From positions 767,222 to 831,221 of the forward strand of contig JAGMWU010000036.1 in NCBI GenBank assembly GCA_018697195.1: 64,000 nt of DNA, written 5' to 3'. The position numbers and the translations under genes are program-made. Under the pieces are notes generated by a model. The model saw nothing but the letters and a program-made list of their open reading frames with translations, ran no database searches and was not told the DNA's origin. The stretch comes from Certhia americana (lineage: Eukaryota; Chordata; Aves; Passeriformes; Certhiidae). Position 1 is the first letter of the stretch. Every line of letters begins with the position of its first letter. Of the stretch, positions 1-27,240 are shown one piece after another.

Positions 1-1632
1 TGTGCCCGGCACAGACAGCGCTCTGTCGAGGAGTCGCAGACTCTTCTGGGCATCTGCCTGACGATCTGCAGGGCTGTGGGTTACCCAGAACTGTCCCACA
101 GCTCTCCTTACAGCGTGGTGCCACCGCCTGTAGCTGGGGCAGGAGCTAGCACTGATTCGAGGGTTAGTGTTGACATGTGTTTCTCATTCTCCGTAGAAAT
201 CTCATAAAAATGTATATACTGCAGCAGCATAACATCTGTCTGTGTTTTAAAGGTCTGTGTTAGTGATCTGGACATAAGTTGTCCATCTATAGGTAGGAAA
301 GACTTGCTGCTGGCGACAGCAGTAGGAGCCAGTTGCAGAGCCGGGGAGCTGTGAACATAACAGCCAACATTGGAAACCTGTGCTTAAGAAAGAATGGTGA
401 GGATTCCTGGTGTCCTTTCTGTGAGGATGCTGTGGCCAGGGCAGCCGGAGCTCCCCAGGAAGACAGGCTCTGGCGAGGAGGCCATGTTAAATGGCAACTG
501 GGTGATCAGAAGTGGCTTGGTCTGGCCATCTGTGATTGTCTTTGTCTCATATTCATCTATGCTTCTCTCTCAGAGAAGGAGGTGTGGGCTGTTCAAAGTA
601 TTGACTTGCAGAGCACTTTCTTTTTTTTTTTTTTTTTTTGGGAAGGGTTATTAACTGGATCAAGCTCTTTGTATTGCTGTATTGCTGATTGGGATAACTC
701 AGTAGAGCATTACAGCTTCTCTTTTTCGGTAAGCAAATTATATTCAGCTGGCTGTATGTTGGAAAGCTGTTGTAAACTACCCTTCTGTTGTAAACTTCTG
801 CTTTGTAAACTCTTGTTGTGAATGTAAAGTTCTGAGGATCATAGTATAGTGTATATTTGAGTCAGGTCTTAGACATGAATGTAATGTTTGAATCAGTATA
901 TTGCTGAAATGGTTTGGTGTTTAAACTGTTCTTCTTTATGCTTCAGTAACAAAAAAAAAGATTTTTCAGTCTTGGCAAGGAATGAAAAAGTTACTGTGGT
1001 GCAAGATAAAACATGTTTTCACTTTGGTAACATATCCTAGGCAGAAATTTTAATCACTAGATTTGCATACTTTGAAATTGGTTATTCATGACCTGCAACT
1101 GATGCTCTGAATTATTAAGTGCTCTGCTTTATAAATGGTTGTTTGCCTGAAACTGATGGCTGAGCTGAGGAGTTCATGATGCTTTTACTGTTTAAATAGA
1201 AAAGCTCTGGAAGCTCTAGAGTGTGAAGTACCTAAAATGGAAACTGTAGTTCTTCTAAAAACCAACAGTAAATGGAAATGGAGCCCCTGTGAAACTCTCA
1301 GGGATTTCTCTTATAAGTGTGCAGTGGCCTTTCCTTACTGTCAGCCGTGTGTGAGGCTGATGGAAAGTGCATCATGAAGCTGGCCACTAATCTTGATGTA
1401 AAGTTTCTTTTTTGGTTAAAGTGCAGCCGTAATACTAAAATAATTTTCCAAGTCTTATGAGCATAGATAGCTCGATCTTTCAATTAAAACCTTTTCAGCA
1501 GCTCTCTTGTTACCATGGTGGATTCCAGCTGGGTTCCAGCTCTGCTGCTAGCTCCAGAAGACTTGGACAATAAATGAACATGCAGCACTGCAGCTGAGGT
1601 GTGTGTAACATGTAGGGTTACACGCAGCAGGT

Positions 1633-1642
1633 NNNNNNNNNN
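1633..1642. other. Assembly gap of 10 N
   Basis: Ten undetermined bases lie inside CDC42 intron 1. A run of exactly ten usually marks a scaffolding join of unknown real length, so distances across it should not be trusted. Confidence 0.99.
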
Positions 1643-4600
1643 CGTTTCTAGAGCAGGAGGTAGTTAGGAGGAATTGTAGGGGGTGTAGTTATCCTTCCCC
1701 TTTAGGAAAAGATTTTTTCCTGAGGGAAGGACGACATCTTTTTTGTTTTAGAAGATGAAGGTGCTGTCAAACCGAATGGAAGTGAAATTGGTTTCTGGTG
1801 CTTCAGATAGCAAGAAACTCTTTAACCACTTAGTCTTGTTCCTTGGCTTCTTTCACTCTCTTACATTAAATGCAGGTGAAAGCACCCTATTTTCAATAAT
1901 TAATATATGACAAATAAAACAATTTACTGACCAGATAAGCTTTTATGCAAAGTTTTAAAAGAATTTTAAAGTATCTTTACATTTCTGCAGCCTGTCACCA
2001 TTTAATTAGCTGGCTTCCTCCAAACCCTACACTTCACATTTTATTACGGTTTTACACTATACAAGCTAAGGATATATACATCAGGAAGGGCTGCCATTAG
2101 GAATGATAGGTTAAGAAATCCCTTTCTCCAGAGTTTCTGCAAGTGCTGAAGCCTGGCACAACAGTTCTCCCTCCCTGAGGATGTCTGGCCACCCCAACAG
2201 AGCGGTCAGCTGCCTCCTCAGCCCATGGTGTGTATGTCAGTTCCTGAGGTGAGTGACAGGAATGGTATTAAGGCAGGTAATTCCCAGCTTCTGGTGGGGG
2301 ATCCTTTAGGTTGTTTTTGAGTGGATGAACTGGGTTTGTTTACCTGGCCCTGGGTTTGTGGAAAACTGCAAACGGTGAGAACAAGAAGCAAAGTTTGTGT
2401 AATTAATCTTTGCAGTTTTCCCTTGCAATTTCAGAGAATGACTTTGACCTAAAGAGGTGTAAAACTTCAAAGTACTAACTGGCCTGTTTCCAGTAGAGCA
2501 GCTGTTCTTTCCTTGAGATGTGTTGATTTTTCTTCTAAACGAGTGATATTTTATAAAAAGAAAACAAAGAATTTGTTTTCAAAAGCTTTTAAAAGCTGTT
2601 TTTCTCTTTTAAGCTGTTGTGCTGCCAATTCACCCTATTACTTTAGTGTTGTGTCGTAATTCCTACCAGGAGAATTGGTCCATGTACTATTTTCTTGTCT
2701 CATGAAAAACCAATACAGAACCTTTTTTAATAAAGTAACATGGGGGCTTCCTTGGGGCCTTTGTCTGGAAACGGTGTGTAGGTAATTTTTGCCAAGTTGT
2801 CCATGCCTGTGATCAGATTGTGTGGGATCAGCATGTGTTTTCCAGGATAGACCAAACTCTGGCAGGTGAAGGTTTTCACCAAGCTGACGTGGTGTTAGAG
2901 CAGACTTAGGCTACTGTGGATTGGGTCTAATGGATACCCTGGGGGAACTGTGGAGGATTGCTGTGGCTTGTGGTGCTACATTCACAGCAGTAGCTGGGAC
3001 TGCCAGAATTGTCTTGCTTTGGAACAAGCTGGTTTGAATTGCTTGGCTCTTCTCAAGCTGAAGGATGCTGTGCTTTGTTTCTGGCCAATGATGAGTGTTC
3101 TGTTTGGGGAAATGATGACAAAAATGCTCCTGCAGCTTTGGATGCAAGTCAGCAACCACCTGATCCATGAGCTGGATGACTGTGTGCACCAAAGAGTGGC
3201 TGGGGAACAGGCTGAATGCAAAGGGACTTGTGTGGGGCCTGGATCTGACAGTGTCAGTGTGTTTGAGCAGTTACCTTGAGTTCAGTGGTTCTTCAGGCTT
3301 TAGTGCATGTGAAATGTTGCTGAGTCTCCCATGTCCTGGAGTGCTGTTACGTCTTTGTGAGCCTCTTGTGCATCTGCCAATGGCTGAATAACTACCAGTT
3401 GCCCAGCAGACTCTTGGTCTTGAGGAAAGAGTTGCTGTGGCTCATTTTGGGCCAGGCAAAGTTGGTTTCCAGCTGCTCTGGTTCCTTCTGCTGGTTAGGT
3501 GAATGAAGGGTAGCTTCCCTGCTGCTGTCATGGTGTTGGTGTGTCTTCCAGCTACTTTATTTTAACAGTGATCCAGGATAGCTCAGTATCTGGGAAAAGT
3601 TTTTGTGGTGTTTTTTAAGCAGGGTTTATCTTTGGAGTCTTCAAACAGCATTTTGGTATGCAGCCTGAACTACTCCCCTTGAACACAGCACATCTTCCCA
3701 GGAACTTTCTGGTTGTGTGGATGGAACACCTGCAGCTGTCCTGTTCCCTGGACATAACAGAAATGAGCAGGATCTGCTGCAGTGTGCAAGGCAGAATGCT
3801 TCTCATGGAAGAAAAACATGCCACAAACTAGAGGAACTTCTGCCAGTGGCTTTTCTACCACTGTTGAATGTAGCTGGACACAGGAAAGCGGGGAGAATCA
3901 TCAGGGCTGTGTGGGCCTTGGTTGGATGCTGTGTCCAAATAACAGTGTAGGTGCAGCTTGTATTTTTAAACATTATTAGTATGCAACTAAGCTAGTGAAA
4001 AAATAGGGGGTTTTAAGTAATAGTAAAGTATCGAACAGGATTTTATTGCATGGTTGTGGAAAACAGCCTCCTGTCGAGTATGACAGTGAAGAGTAATAAG
4101 ATAGGATTAAAATGCCTTTGACAGACTTCATGTAACCCCACACACTTCCCAGTGCTTAATCTGGAACAGGTTTTTCCAGTGCTGATGCTACTTTTGACAG
4201 TGTAACCTTAACCAGAGTGATAATGGGAAAGTTGTCACTTTTTTCTGTGGAGTTGGTGTTCGGGTGAAGGTGATTGGTTGGAGCCTTGAAGTGGGATAGT
4301 GGGCGATGTGTGTGGTAAAGGAGGTACAGATACAGCTGCACCACAGTGTAACTGGTGTGGCAGCAGAACCTGCTGAGTCAGACTGTCTAGCTGGTCAGCT
4401 TTCTCGTTTTGAATTTTGGGCTAAAATGGGATGACTTGTTTTTCCCCTTCTATTTTTGAAGTTGCAAAACTTGGAATGTGTATTATGGTGCTGCTGGTAG
4501 TTAGGGCTTAGGCTATTAAAATTCTCCTGCCCAACTGTCTTCACTTCTTGTCTTGTGCATGTATGTACCAGCTGGTTGTGAGGAGTTCTTAAGAAGATGT

Positions 4601-4680
4601 GCAAAGTAGCTCTCAAATCTTACAGAATTAGAAAAAGAAAATTGCATTAACTATAGAAAATATCAGTTGACTGCAAACAG

Positions 4681-4731
4681 TGGAGTCCCTTCCAAGTAAG
4701 CATATTCTATTCTATGATAGCTCTATGATAG
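4681..4731 (+). repeat. CR1 LINE 3'-tail remnant
   Basis: The stretch reads like the extreme 3' end of avian CR1: a 'GGAGTCCCTTCCAA'-like segment followed by imperfect copies of the terminal ATTCTATG/TCTATGATAG repeat. Only about 50 bases survive, so family assignment is tentative. Confidence 0.5.
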
Positions 4732-7700
4732 TTGCATTTTGAGAAGAGATCTCTTACTGCTTCTTTGACAATACATTGTAACTTTTCCAGACCTGGGAGC
4801 TTCAAGCCTGCAGAGGTTTCGGGATATACTGGCTCTGTTGTGTGGCAGGTTAAGGAATGCTTAAAGACCTCAGACACATGCTTTATCTCCCAACAGGGAT
4901 TCCCATGATAGCAAACTTTGTGGCTTTCAAGAACAGCAGGGGCCTACAAGCTAAATCAGGGCTGTCATGGTATTGATCCAGCTCTCTTGGTGGTGGTGAT
5001 CCTGTGGCTCTTCTCACTTGTTTCTGTGTGCCTACCCACAAATTTCTCATGCTGACATCCAACACCGGGTTGAGACTGTTGGTGTGAGTAGGCAGGAGGG
5101 ATGGAACCCAGTAGTATGCTCTGCTGCTGTTGGTCTCTCTTCAGCCTCAGATAAAAACCCACCCAACTGTAGATCCTGGTCTTCACCTGAATTCTTGTGT
5201 TTATCTTGACACAGATTCTAGTGCAACTGAACTTTTGTGGGTCTGTTTGATAATTAGACACGCTTATAAAGTGAACAGCAACACTGCTTTTTGGAGACAG
5301 AACTTGTACTCCTCAGGGAGAACTGGTAATATTTAAAGGTCTGTGTCTGATCTGTTAGTGACGGTTAACCACAAAACAATGCTTAAAGCAGGATATCCTT
5401 TTCAAGATCCTGAACTGATGAAGTATGCGATTGTGTCTCGAGTTTGTCCCTTCTACTTCTGTGGGTTTTAGCTTGGACTTCATGATTTGCCTTGCTCTAG
5501 AGGAGTGTAACTCCAGTGCTGTGCTGGTTTGGAGTTCAACAGCCAGTTCAAGCCTCACCTAAGAAACTAAAGACCCAGGTCTTAAGCTTGACTTGGAACC
5601 TCTGGGAACAAGTGTGTTTGAGTATAGAGCTAAGGCTTAAGTGTCTGCAGCAGCCTAAGGTGTGGGCAGGATGCGCAGTTGAGCTTGGGCACCAGGTGGT
5701 TTAGAACCTAATACATTCCTCTACATGTCATTTTCCACTTTACTAGCATGGAAGTGGCAGATGTGTTTAGTTCTGGGGTGAGATCCTCATGAAGAAGATG
5801 ATTCCAAGCTGGAAGGTGGGCTTTGGTCTGGAGGATTTTCATAGCTTCTATAGATGGTTGCTGCATTTGTGCAGAGGAGAATTCTGGTTGTAATGATACT
5901 GCACTTAAAAACAATTTTACCTTCTGTGCCAGTTCGTCTTTCTGGAGTTTAGCTCTTAATCAGAGAGCGGCTTCTGTTTGTGTTTCACATCACAGGTTTG
6001 TAACTGTACCAGGAGGTCCAAGGTCTTCTCCCTGTGCAGTTGGCAGCTGAACTCATGTGGTCCCTTTGTTAGTGGCTTGGGAATCTCAGCAGAGAAACAG
6101 TGTGTTCTACATAGTGACCTTTGCCATGTAGTGTTTGTAATACATGCATAGAGTGTCTGCTCGTGGAGTGCTGAAAGGTATCTCTGTGGAGGCAAATGGA
6201 ATTGTAGCAGCTGAGTATCCTCTCCTTGCTGCCTCTGTGACTGGACAGATTTGTCACTTTGAAAAGCAATTGTTAATTTGTAGTAGGACAACAGTTAATT
6301 TGTAGAAGAGGTGGCTGAGGGCAAGGACCTTGAAATGGATTGGATTAATTTGGGAAGAAATTACCAAGTACCATGGAAGACTTTATTTAGAACTGTGTGG
6401 TTTTGTAGGATATGAAATGCAAGTACCACCAGAGATCATGAGTAAAATGCTGTGAATATTGTTCCTTTCAGTGTGGACTCCTGAGTGCTTTGAGTTGGAT
6501 GAATAAACTGTTAACTGTAAAATGACATTGGATGGGGGAAAAAAAAAATCTTGGTTTTCAGAAATGTCTGATTGTTTTCTTGGAATGTGGAGCAGGTGCA
6601 CAAACAGGATCTGGGAGCTGTGAATGGACTGGTTAAGGTTCAGTTTGTAAGCAAATGGTGTATCCCAGAGAGCACCACAAATAGGTTCTTGGTTGGCAGG
6701 ACCTTGCAGAGAGCCAAAGTAGCCGATCCTGATGAAGAAATGGCAGCAGTTTCAGTCCTGCCTCATAGAGGAAGTGGTGGTGATGCTGAGTGAGACAGGA
6801 AGTGAGTTCAAGACACACAGAAAGATCTGTCAGCAGTTTCCTTTAGCTGGGAGAATGTATACATTTTAACCTGAAAACAAACTTCAGTAGCTTAAAAGTT
6901 AGAGAAATTTTAACAAGCTTGAAGGCTTGTGGTTTCTCCTTCAGATTGCAGAAGAGTGAAAGTAAGATTGTAGAGTTTCTGATCTCTGGCTGTAATAGGG
7001 AACACTGATTGTGTGCAAAACCCCACAAAATTTCACTTATTTCCCCAGTTAGTAGTGCACATAGGTACTGGAACAGATTGCAGCTACTCTTTAGTTACAG
7101 AAAGTTTGTGAAACCGAAGTGTTTCCGTAGTCCTACCGTGTTTCATATGCCTGCCTTGCCTTTAGGATGGGAAAGTGCAAGTGTGTTTGGGGTGGTATGG
7201 CTCGTGCTTAGTCCATGAGTACCTTGCCTTAGTTACTGTGGATTTCTTCAGCCTCTTGTGATGGGTCAGTGTCTAGGTGCTTGAACAGGCCTGTGTTTCT
7301 AAAGTGCATCACTCCACAATTCTAAGCTCCAGAATGTCATCCTTCAGTTCCTTGTTTGTTGTATTACTTGCATCTCTGTTAACACTTCTGGAATTAATCC
7401 TAAATGCCTATCAGCTGTCTTCCACAGAAGTGTAATGAGCATTAAAGCAAAATTCTCTAAAATGGGCCTTTGAATTTTACAGAGTTTACACGGCTGTGTT
7501 ATCCACAGTTTCCAGATGCCAGATCCCAGTTCTCTAGGACAGTGTTGAGTTCTCTGAAATCCTGCTGTTGTGATCACATGCTGAGCAGGTTAAAAATCAG
7601 CAAATACTGCAAGTATCGTTAGTTAACATGTACATTACTGAATTGCTGATGTTTTTGGTTATGCTGCAGAGAGGCTTGAGAGATCAAATCAGTGAAATGT

Positions 7701-10700
7701 TGTTTCTTTTTTTTGTAATCTTTATTTATGTTTTTAAGAAGTCTTCAGAACTCCTTGAACAGAACTAAGTCATACTGATCTGCATTACATTCCCAGTCTT
7801 TATTACCTCTCCTGTCTGGGCTTGGCCAGATGGCTCACAATTGCATAGCTCCAAATCCACTCACTGCACTCAGGCTGAGATGACTTCAGTGCTTTCCAGT
7901 CTGTTTCAATTCCCTCAGATATTTAAAACTGCTTGGAGTGCTCTCTCTGCTGGGTGCTGTACGTACAGACTTGCTTCTATTAGGGGGTAACTTCTGGGGG
8001 GAAACAAGCCCAAAGCTTCTGTAACTTACTTGATTCTATTTCCCTTGTCGTTGCACCCTGGGGATGAGTTATTGTGTGGTTAGTCTCAAATTGGATAAAA
8101 TTACTTTTAAACCTGTTAAAAAGACTACAATATAATATTGGCTTTTGCATTTATGTATTAGCTCTTACATGTTGGTATTGATCACAAGTACTTCAATATA
8201 GTAAAATTTACAACTCTATTTAGCTGTTTGTCTGTTTAAGTATATACTCTATAGCATGTAGAAATAGTAGTGTGATAAATGTATTATACTTTAGGCCTTA
8301 GCAAAACACTAGATGTTAAGATGCTTCTATGAAACCAGACAAATGGTGCAAAGCAATTTTGTTATTTCCTCCACATCTTCTGACTGACCTTTCCAAGTGA
8401 TGACACAAACCAGAGCACCAGAGAGTAATTAAAGACTAACGTGTCACACTCAAGAACATGTTAAACCCTTATCAGAGGATGTAAAACAACAAGATTAAAG
8501 CACAAGAAGAAATAAAATGTATTAACCTGGTTCACAAGATGTCATGTAGATAAGACAGAATGTAAAAACACTAAACAAAAAAGTTCCCAAAACATCGAAA
8601 GCTCACAAGAATGTTTGAATAATATATGAAATACATAATTATGCATGTACCTCAGTAATGTAACAGTATATAGATAACATTTTGAATTTACCGATGTGTT
8701 TTCAGGCAAATAGCCAGAAACATCCCAGTGCTGGGCATTGTCATTTTTTATCCCATATTAAACTTAAAAAAATTCTAAAGTGTGAACTTTGTTTTTCACA
8801 AACCACATGTCAATGATGTACGTATCCTTAAAGCTGTTCCTGTAGAAGAGGAGGTCCCAAGATAGTGAAGGTCCTTAGAAATGAGCTTGTTTTCTTCTGT
8901 GATCTGTGGACTTCTAAGAAGTGCAAAGCATGAAGTAGCTCATCCAGCTAATCTAGAAAGCCTACTAATCCAAGGAAAATAATGTATTCAATAACTCCAC
9001 TTTGCCACTGCTAAGACTTTGGAGACCTAGCTGAACATCTAAATCTGTTTAAAACTTACACCATCTTATTTCAATATTTAAACATAAAGTTATACATCCA
9101 TTTAAAAAAAGCGGGGGATCTCTTTACCCAAGAGATGTGCTCAAATTGTTTTGTTTCTTTTAATGTGTAATCTTGAAGTGTCTGATTGTGGCAGGGGGAA
9201 CCACAATTGAACAACTTGTGTGAGAACAGTGGTACTTGCTTGTCTTATAGAGAACTTCCAGTGGTCCAATTCAGTTATTTCCATGGCAGATGCTGTTAGT
9301 TTTGTGTTTTAGGAGAAAAAAAACCAAAAAAGAAAGTAAACAACGCTCTCTGGGCTTTTCCAGACCGGTGTTGTGCCATTCAGATTCTGCTTTAGGCTCC
9401 AGAGCAAGGCTTTGGGTTATTTGCTCTCTGTTTTGTTCCCACTGCCAGAAAACTGAAAGGATCAGATCACCTGGTAGAAAAAGGTAGTGCAGTGGTGTGT
9501 GTATTTGAGTTGTTGGTCTGCACCATGCCAGTGCTTCGCTTCAGGAGGGAATTGGAGATGTGGAATTGGAGCAGCGCTCGTGTAGGTGCTGGTGTTCCCT
9601 GTGAGAGAAACTGTGTGGATAGGGCTAATAGCTCAGTTCAGAGTCGGAGCTGTGACAGGCTTAATGTGGGCTGTGTGCATGGTGTGTGTGTGCAGCTGGT
9701 GCTGTGTCAGCCCCAGTCTCTGTCCCGAGCCCTTGCCAGAGAACAGCAGCTTCTCTCCCAGTGCCAGCTGGAGACTTGGCTGTGTCCAAGGACAGGCAAG
9801 AAGCAAAGGTTTGTAGCACGCTCTGTGACCTGAGAGACTTTCTAGTACGGTGGTGCTGCCTGGAGTAATCAGCTTTAAAGAGTAATACTAAACCCATGTT
9901 TTTTCTTTTTACAAAGGTAAATGTGAGTTTTTCTGGTAGTATTAAAAATTTGAGTTTATAGAGAGTCTTGGATTGGTCTGTTGCAGTGAGCACAGGAATG
10001 CTTCAGAGCCAGGATTTTATCTCTGCTGTGCTTTCTGGGCTCTGGACAGGTGGTTTGAAGCAGATATGTAACCCGCAAATTGCAGCTAAACAAGGAAATC
10101 TAAATAATTGGGGAAGTCGGTAAAATAGGGAGGTAGAACAGGAAGGGAGGGTTACAGCAGGGAGGAGTTTTAGTTTGCCCAGGGGAGAAAGAATGCTTCT
10201 CTAAAGGGTTGACTGTAACTGCTGTTATGTGAGAGGGATGTTCTTTCACTTGTACCAGCCCTGAGGTGAGTGGGGATAGTTGGAGCAGGGATTCCAGGGA
10301 CTGGTTGGGCAGAGTAACAAATTCGAGTGGAAATTGGAAAAACATATGAGAAGTGGCTGGGAAACCCAGTGTTTTGTACTTCATTTACTAACTCGTGAGA
10401 GAAATTCCTGGAGGCAGCAGCTTACCTGCACTGAGCAGTGGCAGAGCTGAGTGCTTTGGACTTTGCCCAAACCACAAAGGCAGATGGTAGAATTGTCTTG
10501 CCCATGTCAGTGGGGCATACTGGTGGCTGTGGCAGGGGTTTGCTGGAATGCACTTGGGTTCGTTTGCTCTTCCTGAGTTTTGGCGTGTTTTCCTTTTGAA
10601 ATCCCCTTAATGAGTGGCTCATGCCTTTGCCCCTTTTCTCTGAGCATGAAGACTTTCTTAAGTCTTTGGGCCTGAGCTGTGCTGTTCCGATGCCTGCTTT

Positions 10701-10884
10701 CTGTACGGTTGCTTTTTTTCTTTTTTTGTTCTGAAATGGGATTTTCTCTGGGATCAATCAGTGCTGACAGCATGGCAAGGCAGAACTGTGGGAGAACTTT
10801 GCAATTGAGGCAATATTGAATAATAATACCTGGATATAAACAGTTGAACTGGCCTGAACACAGAAGATGTCTTTTGAAATGTAA

Positions 10885-11250
10885 ATAGTTGCTTTGTCCT
10901 TCTGAGTAAATGTGTATTTGCTTCAGGGCCAAATTGCAAACCTTTTTGTTAATATTAATGAAGGGCCTGTTGGTATGTCTGCACAGTGCATCCTGCTGGA
11001 TGTCTGGTGGGAAACAGATCTGCATAAATCAATAGATTCTATTGATATTGAAATGGGGCACCAAGTAAGGTACTGGTGGCACTACCTGATGCTTACACAC
11101 ATGATTAATTGTTTCTGTGCTTGTTGAAAGAGGATTTATAGATGAAAATGGCCCTGTAAATGCCTGGTGTACCAGGTGCTGGCTGATGGCCTGTTTGAGA
11201 ATCTTTGCTGCCATTTCCTAAAACTGCTTGTAGTTTTGTCTGGGTCTTGT
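10885..11250. promoter_or_regulatory. Candidate conserved noncoding element in CDC42 intron 1
   Basis: This block is rich in homeodomain-type cores: TTAATATTAATGA near 10949, ATCAATAGA-T-TCTATTGAT at 11028-11046 and GATTAATT near 11103. The middle one is a near-perfect inverted repeat with two 9-base arms around a single T, resembling paired ONECUT/CUX-like ATCAATA sites. No repeat family is recognisable. The regulatory role is inferred from motif density only; conservation was not tested. Confidence 0.3.
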
Positions 11251-12144
11251 GGGAATGGTGGTGACTAGTATTCCCCCACAAGTACTGTTCTTAGGAACTT
11301 TCGAGGGTGTTTTTTATGAAAGTAGCCGTCTTTCTTGAAGTATTAGAGCATGCCTACAGTATCTGAAGAAGAACTGGGGGTGTTACATTTCTTTTGAGTC
11401 CCTAGCAATTTCCTTTCCTTGCAGGCATGATGGTGTGATACACAGTATCAAATCATGTTGCTGGCTGTGACTAAGGCTTTAAAAATCTGGATTTGCACTG
11501 TACTTTATTTACATTATTGTAATAAATTAAATCCCCAGGAAGTGAGCAAATGAATCATTCAGGAGGGATTGATTGGATTTTTTAATGCAGTTACCATGGC
11601 TTGAGAGCCTTGCTTGACTAAAGCTTTGCTCTTCCTATGATGGCAAATTTGCTGCTTGTGACATCACCTGCCCCACGGCAGGACTTTACAGAGACTTTGC
11701 AGCATGTCTTTGTTGCTGTAAATAAAAGTATTTTGGATGATATTATGCTGACAGTCAGTGAGAGCTTTGCCACTAATTTCCTGGGGTCAGGATTCACATA
11801 TCTATGTAACGACAAGACCAGAGGCCTGGTGCACCTCTAATTAAAGTATTACACAACTGAAAGACAGCTGTGCAACATTGGAGATAGCCAGCAAGTGTTT
11901 GGAGGAGATATTGGTGATGCATACTGGTTTAGTTCCCATACTAAGGTTTTTGCTGAGGCAGAGTTGGAGTAGCTGTGTGCACTTGGATTTTGTGATATCA
12001 GAAGAGCAAATCCCCTTGGGATCTGAATGCCCTGCTGAGCTCTCAGTGTTGTGTAGGCATAAAGGTGTGTGTTAACTAGCAAATTTAACCAGAAAATTGT
12101 AAAATGGTGCTTAGGTCTTTAAAAAGACAGGGAAAGAAGAAAAT

Positions 12145-12146
<2 letters not shown>

Positions 12147-12182
<36 letters not shown>
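12147..12182 (+). repeat. Poly(T) tract, 36 bases
   Basis: An uninterrupted run of 36 T lies in intron 1, 425 bases before the first coding exon. On the other strand it would be a poly(A) tail, but no retrosequence is recognisable beside it. Its length is likely to vary between individuals and assemblies. Confidence 0.9.
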
Positions 12183-12183
<1 letters not shown>

Positions 12184-12643
12184 TTACATGTTTATTTTTA
12201 TTGTATCAACACTGCTGGTCTGTTTTATGCTGAGCTGCTCTCCAGAGGGTTCTCTCTGGGTGACAGATATGTTCCTGAGTTGCTCTCAAGACCAGAGCTT
12301 ACACTTCCAGCTTTCGGTGCATCTGAAGCTAGATCCTTCCATGCATAAAAAATTAAGTCTGGAAAGGCCCAAAGATATTTTTACCTACCTCTAGGTAACT
12401 AGGCAAAAATTCCTCCACTTGTAAGTGTGAGCAGCTTTGCGTGGTAGAGGGGAAGGATCTACCAGCTATTTTAGGAATGTCATGTTTTCATATCTCACAT
12501 GTGTTCTTAGTTGTTTGGGCTCCAGTCAAAGATGATGTGCATGGCTATCTAGTGCATTTGGGAAACATCTAAATATATATATTTTTTTTTTTTTTTTTTC
12601 TTCTAGGTTCTCTTTGGAGTTGATATTCTAGTAGATTTCAGCT

Positions 12644-26854
<14,211 letters not shown>

Positions 26855-27206
26855 ACGTCCCTCCACAGCCCCTTCTGCAAAGCTGGCGTTTGATGTCATA
26901 CTAAAAGCAATGTTAAAATCAAACTAAAGATACAAATTTTAAAATTTGTTTTTGCAATAATGACAAATGCCCTGCACTCCCATCTCCCCCACACGATCCC
27001 TGTGTGAGATGAGAATGTTAGTGTTTATTCCCCAGTGCCCCCTCAATTCAGTTAAACTAGTTAATTTTGAGTAATTATGTATTATCAGAAGACACTGATC
27101 ATTACTAGTTTTTTATTTTGTTTATTGTTTCTAATTTTTTTTGTTTAACATCAAGGCATGCTCAATGACTTTTTCTGTAACAGACTAATTTTAGGCTGTT
27201 TAAATG

Positions 27207-27240
27207 AAGTCTTGCCCCTTATGCCAGTGTGGCAAGACTT
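27207..27240 (+). other. CDC42: Perfect 10-bp stem-loop in the CDC42 3' UTR
   Basis: The arms AAGTCTTGCC (27207-27216) and GGCAAGACTT (27231-27240) are exact reverse complements around a 14-base loop. A second, shorter pairing TGCCA-GTG-TGGCA (27222-27234) uses part of the same right arm, so two alternative folds compete. Confidence 0.7.

Larger units (their letters stand above)
1..12606 (+). other. CDC42: CDC42 intron 1 (partial), upstream of the first coding exon
   Basis: The first coding exon opens with a 3' splice site, so at least one noncoding 5' exon must lie upstream. I cannot identify one in this stretch. The open frames here (for example 333-821 and 10507-11025) show no recognisable domain and run through simple sequence, so I do not call genes. 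The stretch holds a 10-base assembly gap, a CR1 tail remnant near 4681, T-runs near 619-638, an AT-rich block at about 8080-9130, a motif-rich block near 10885-11250 and a 36-base T-run at 12147-12182. CpG dinucleotides are enriched only in the first ~160 bases, which may be the shore of the promoter CpG island lying outside the window. That is inference. Confidence 0.7.

Noticed and set aside
333..821. 162-residue open frame in intron 1
   Set aside because: It runs through a 19-T tract giving a poly-Phe run, and its cysteine/leucine-rich end looks like translated low-complexity sequence.
1509..11600. GTTACCATGG words at 1509 and 11590 resembling RFX X-boxes
   Set aside because: Only one half of the X-box matches at each site, and two such 10-mers in 12 kb are weak evidence.
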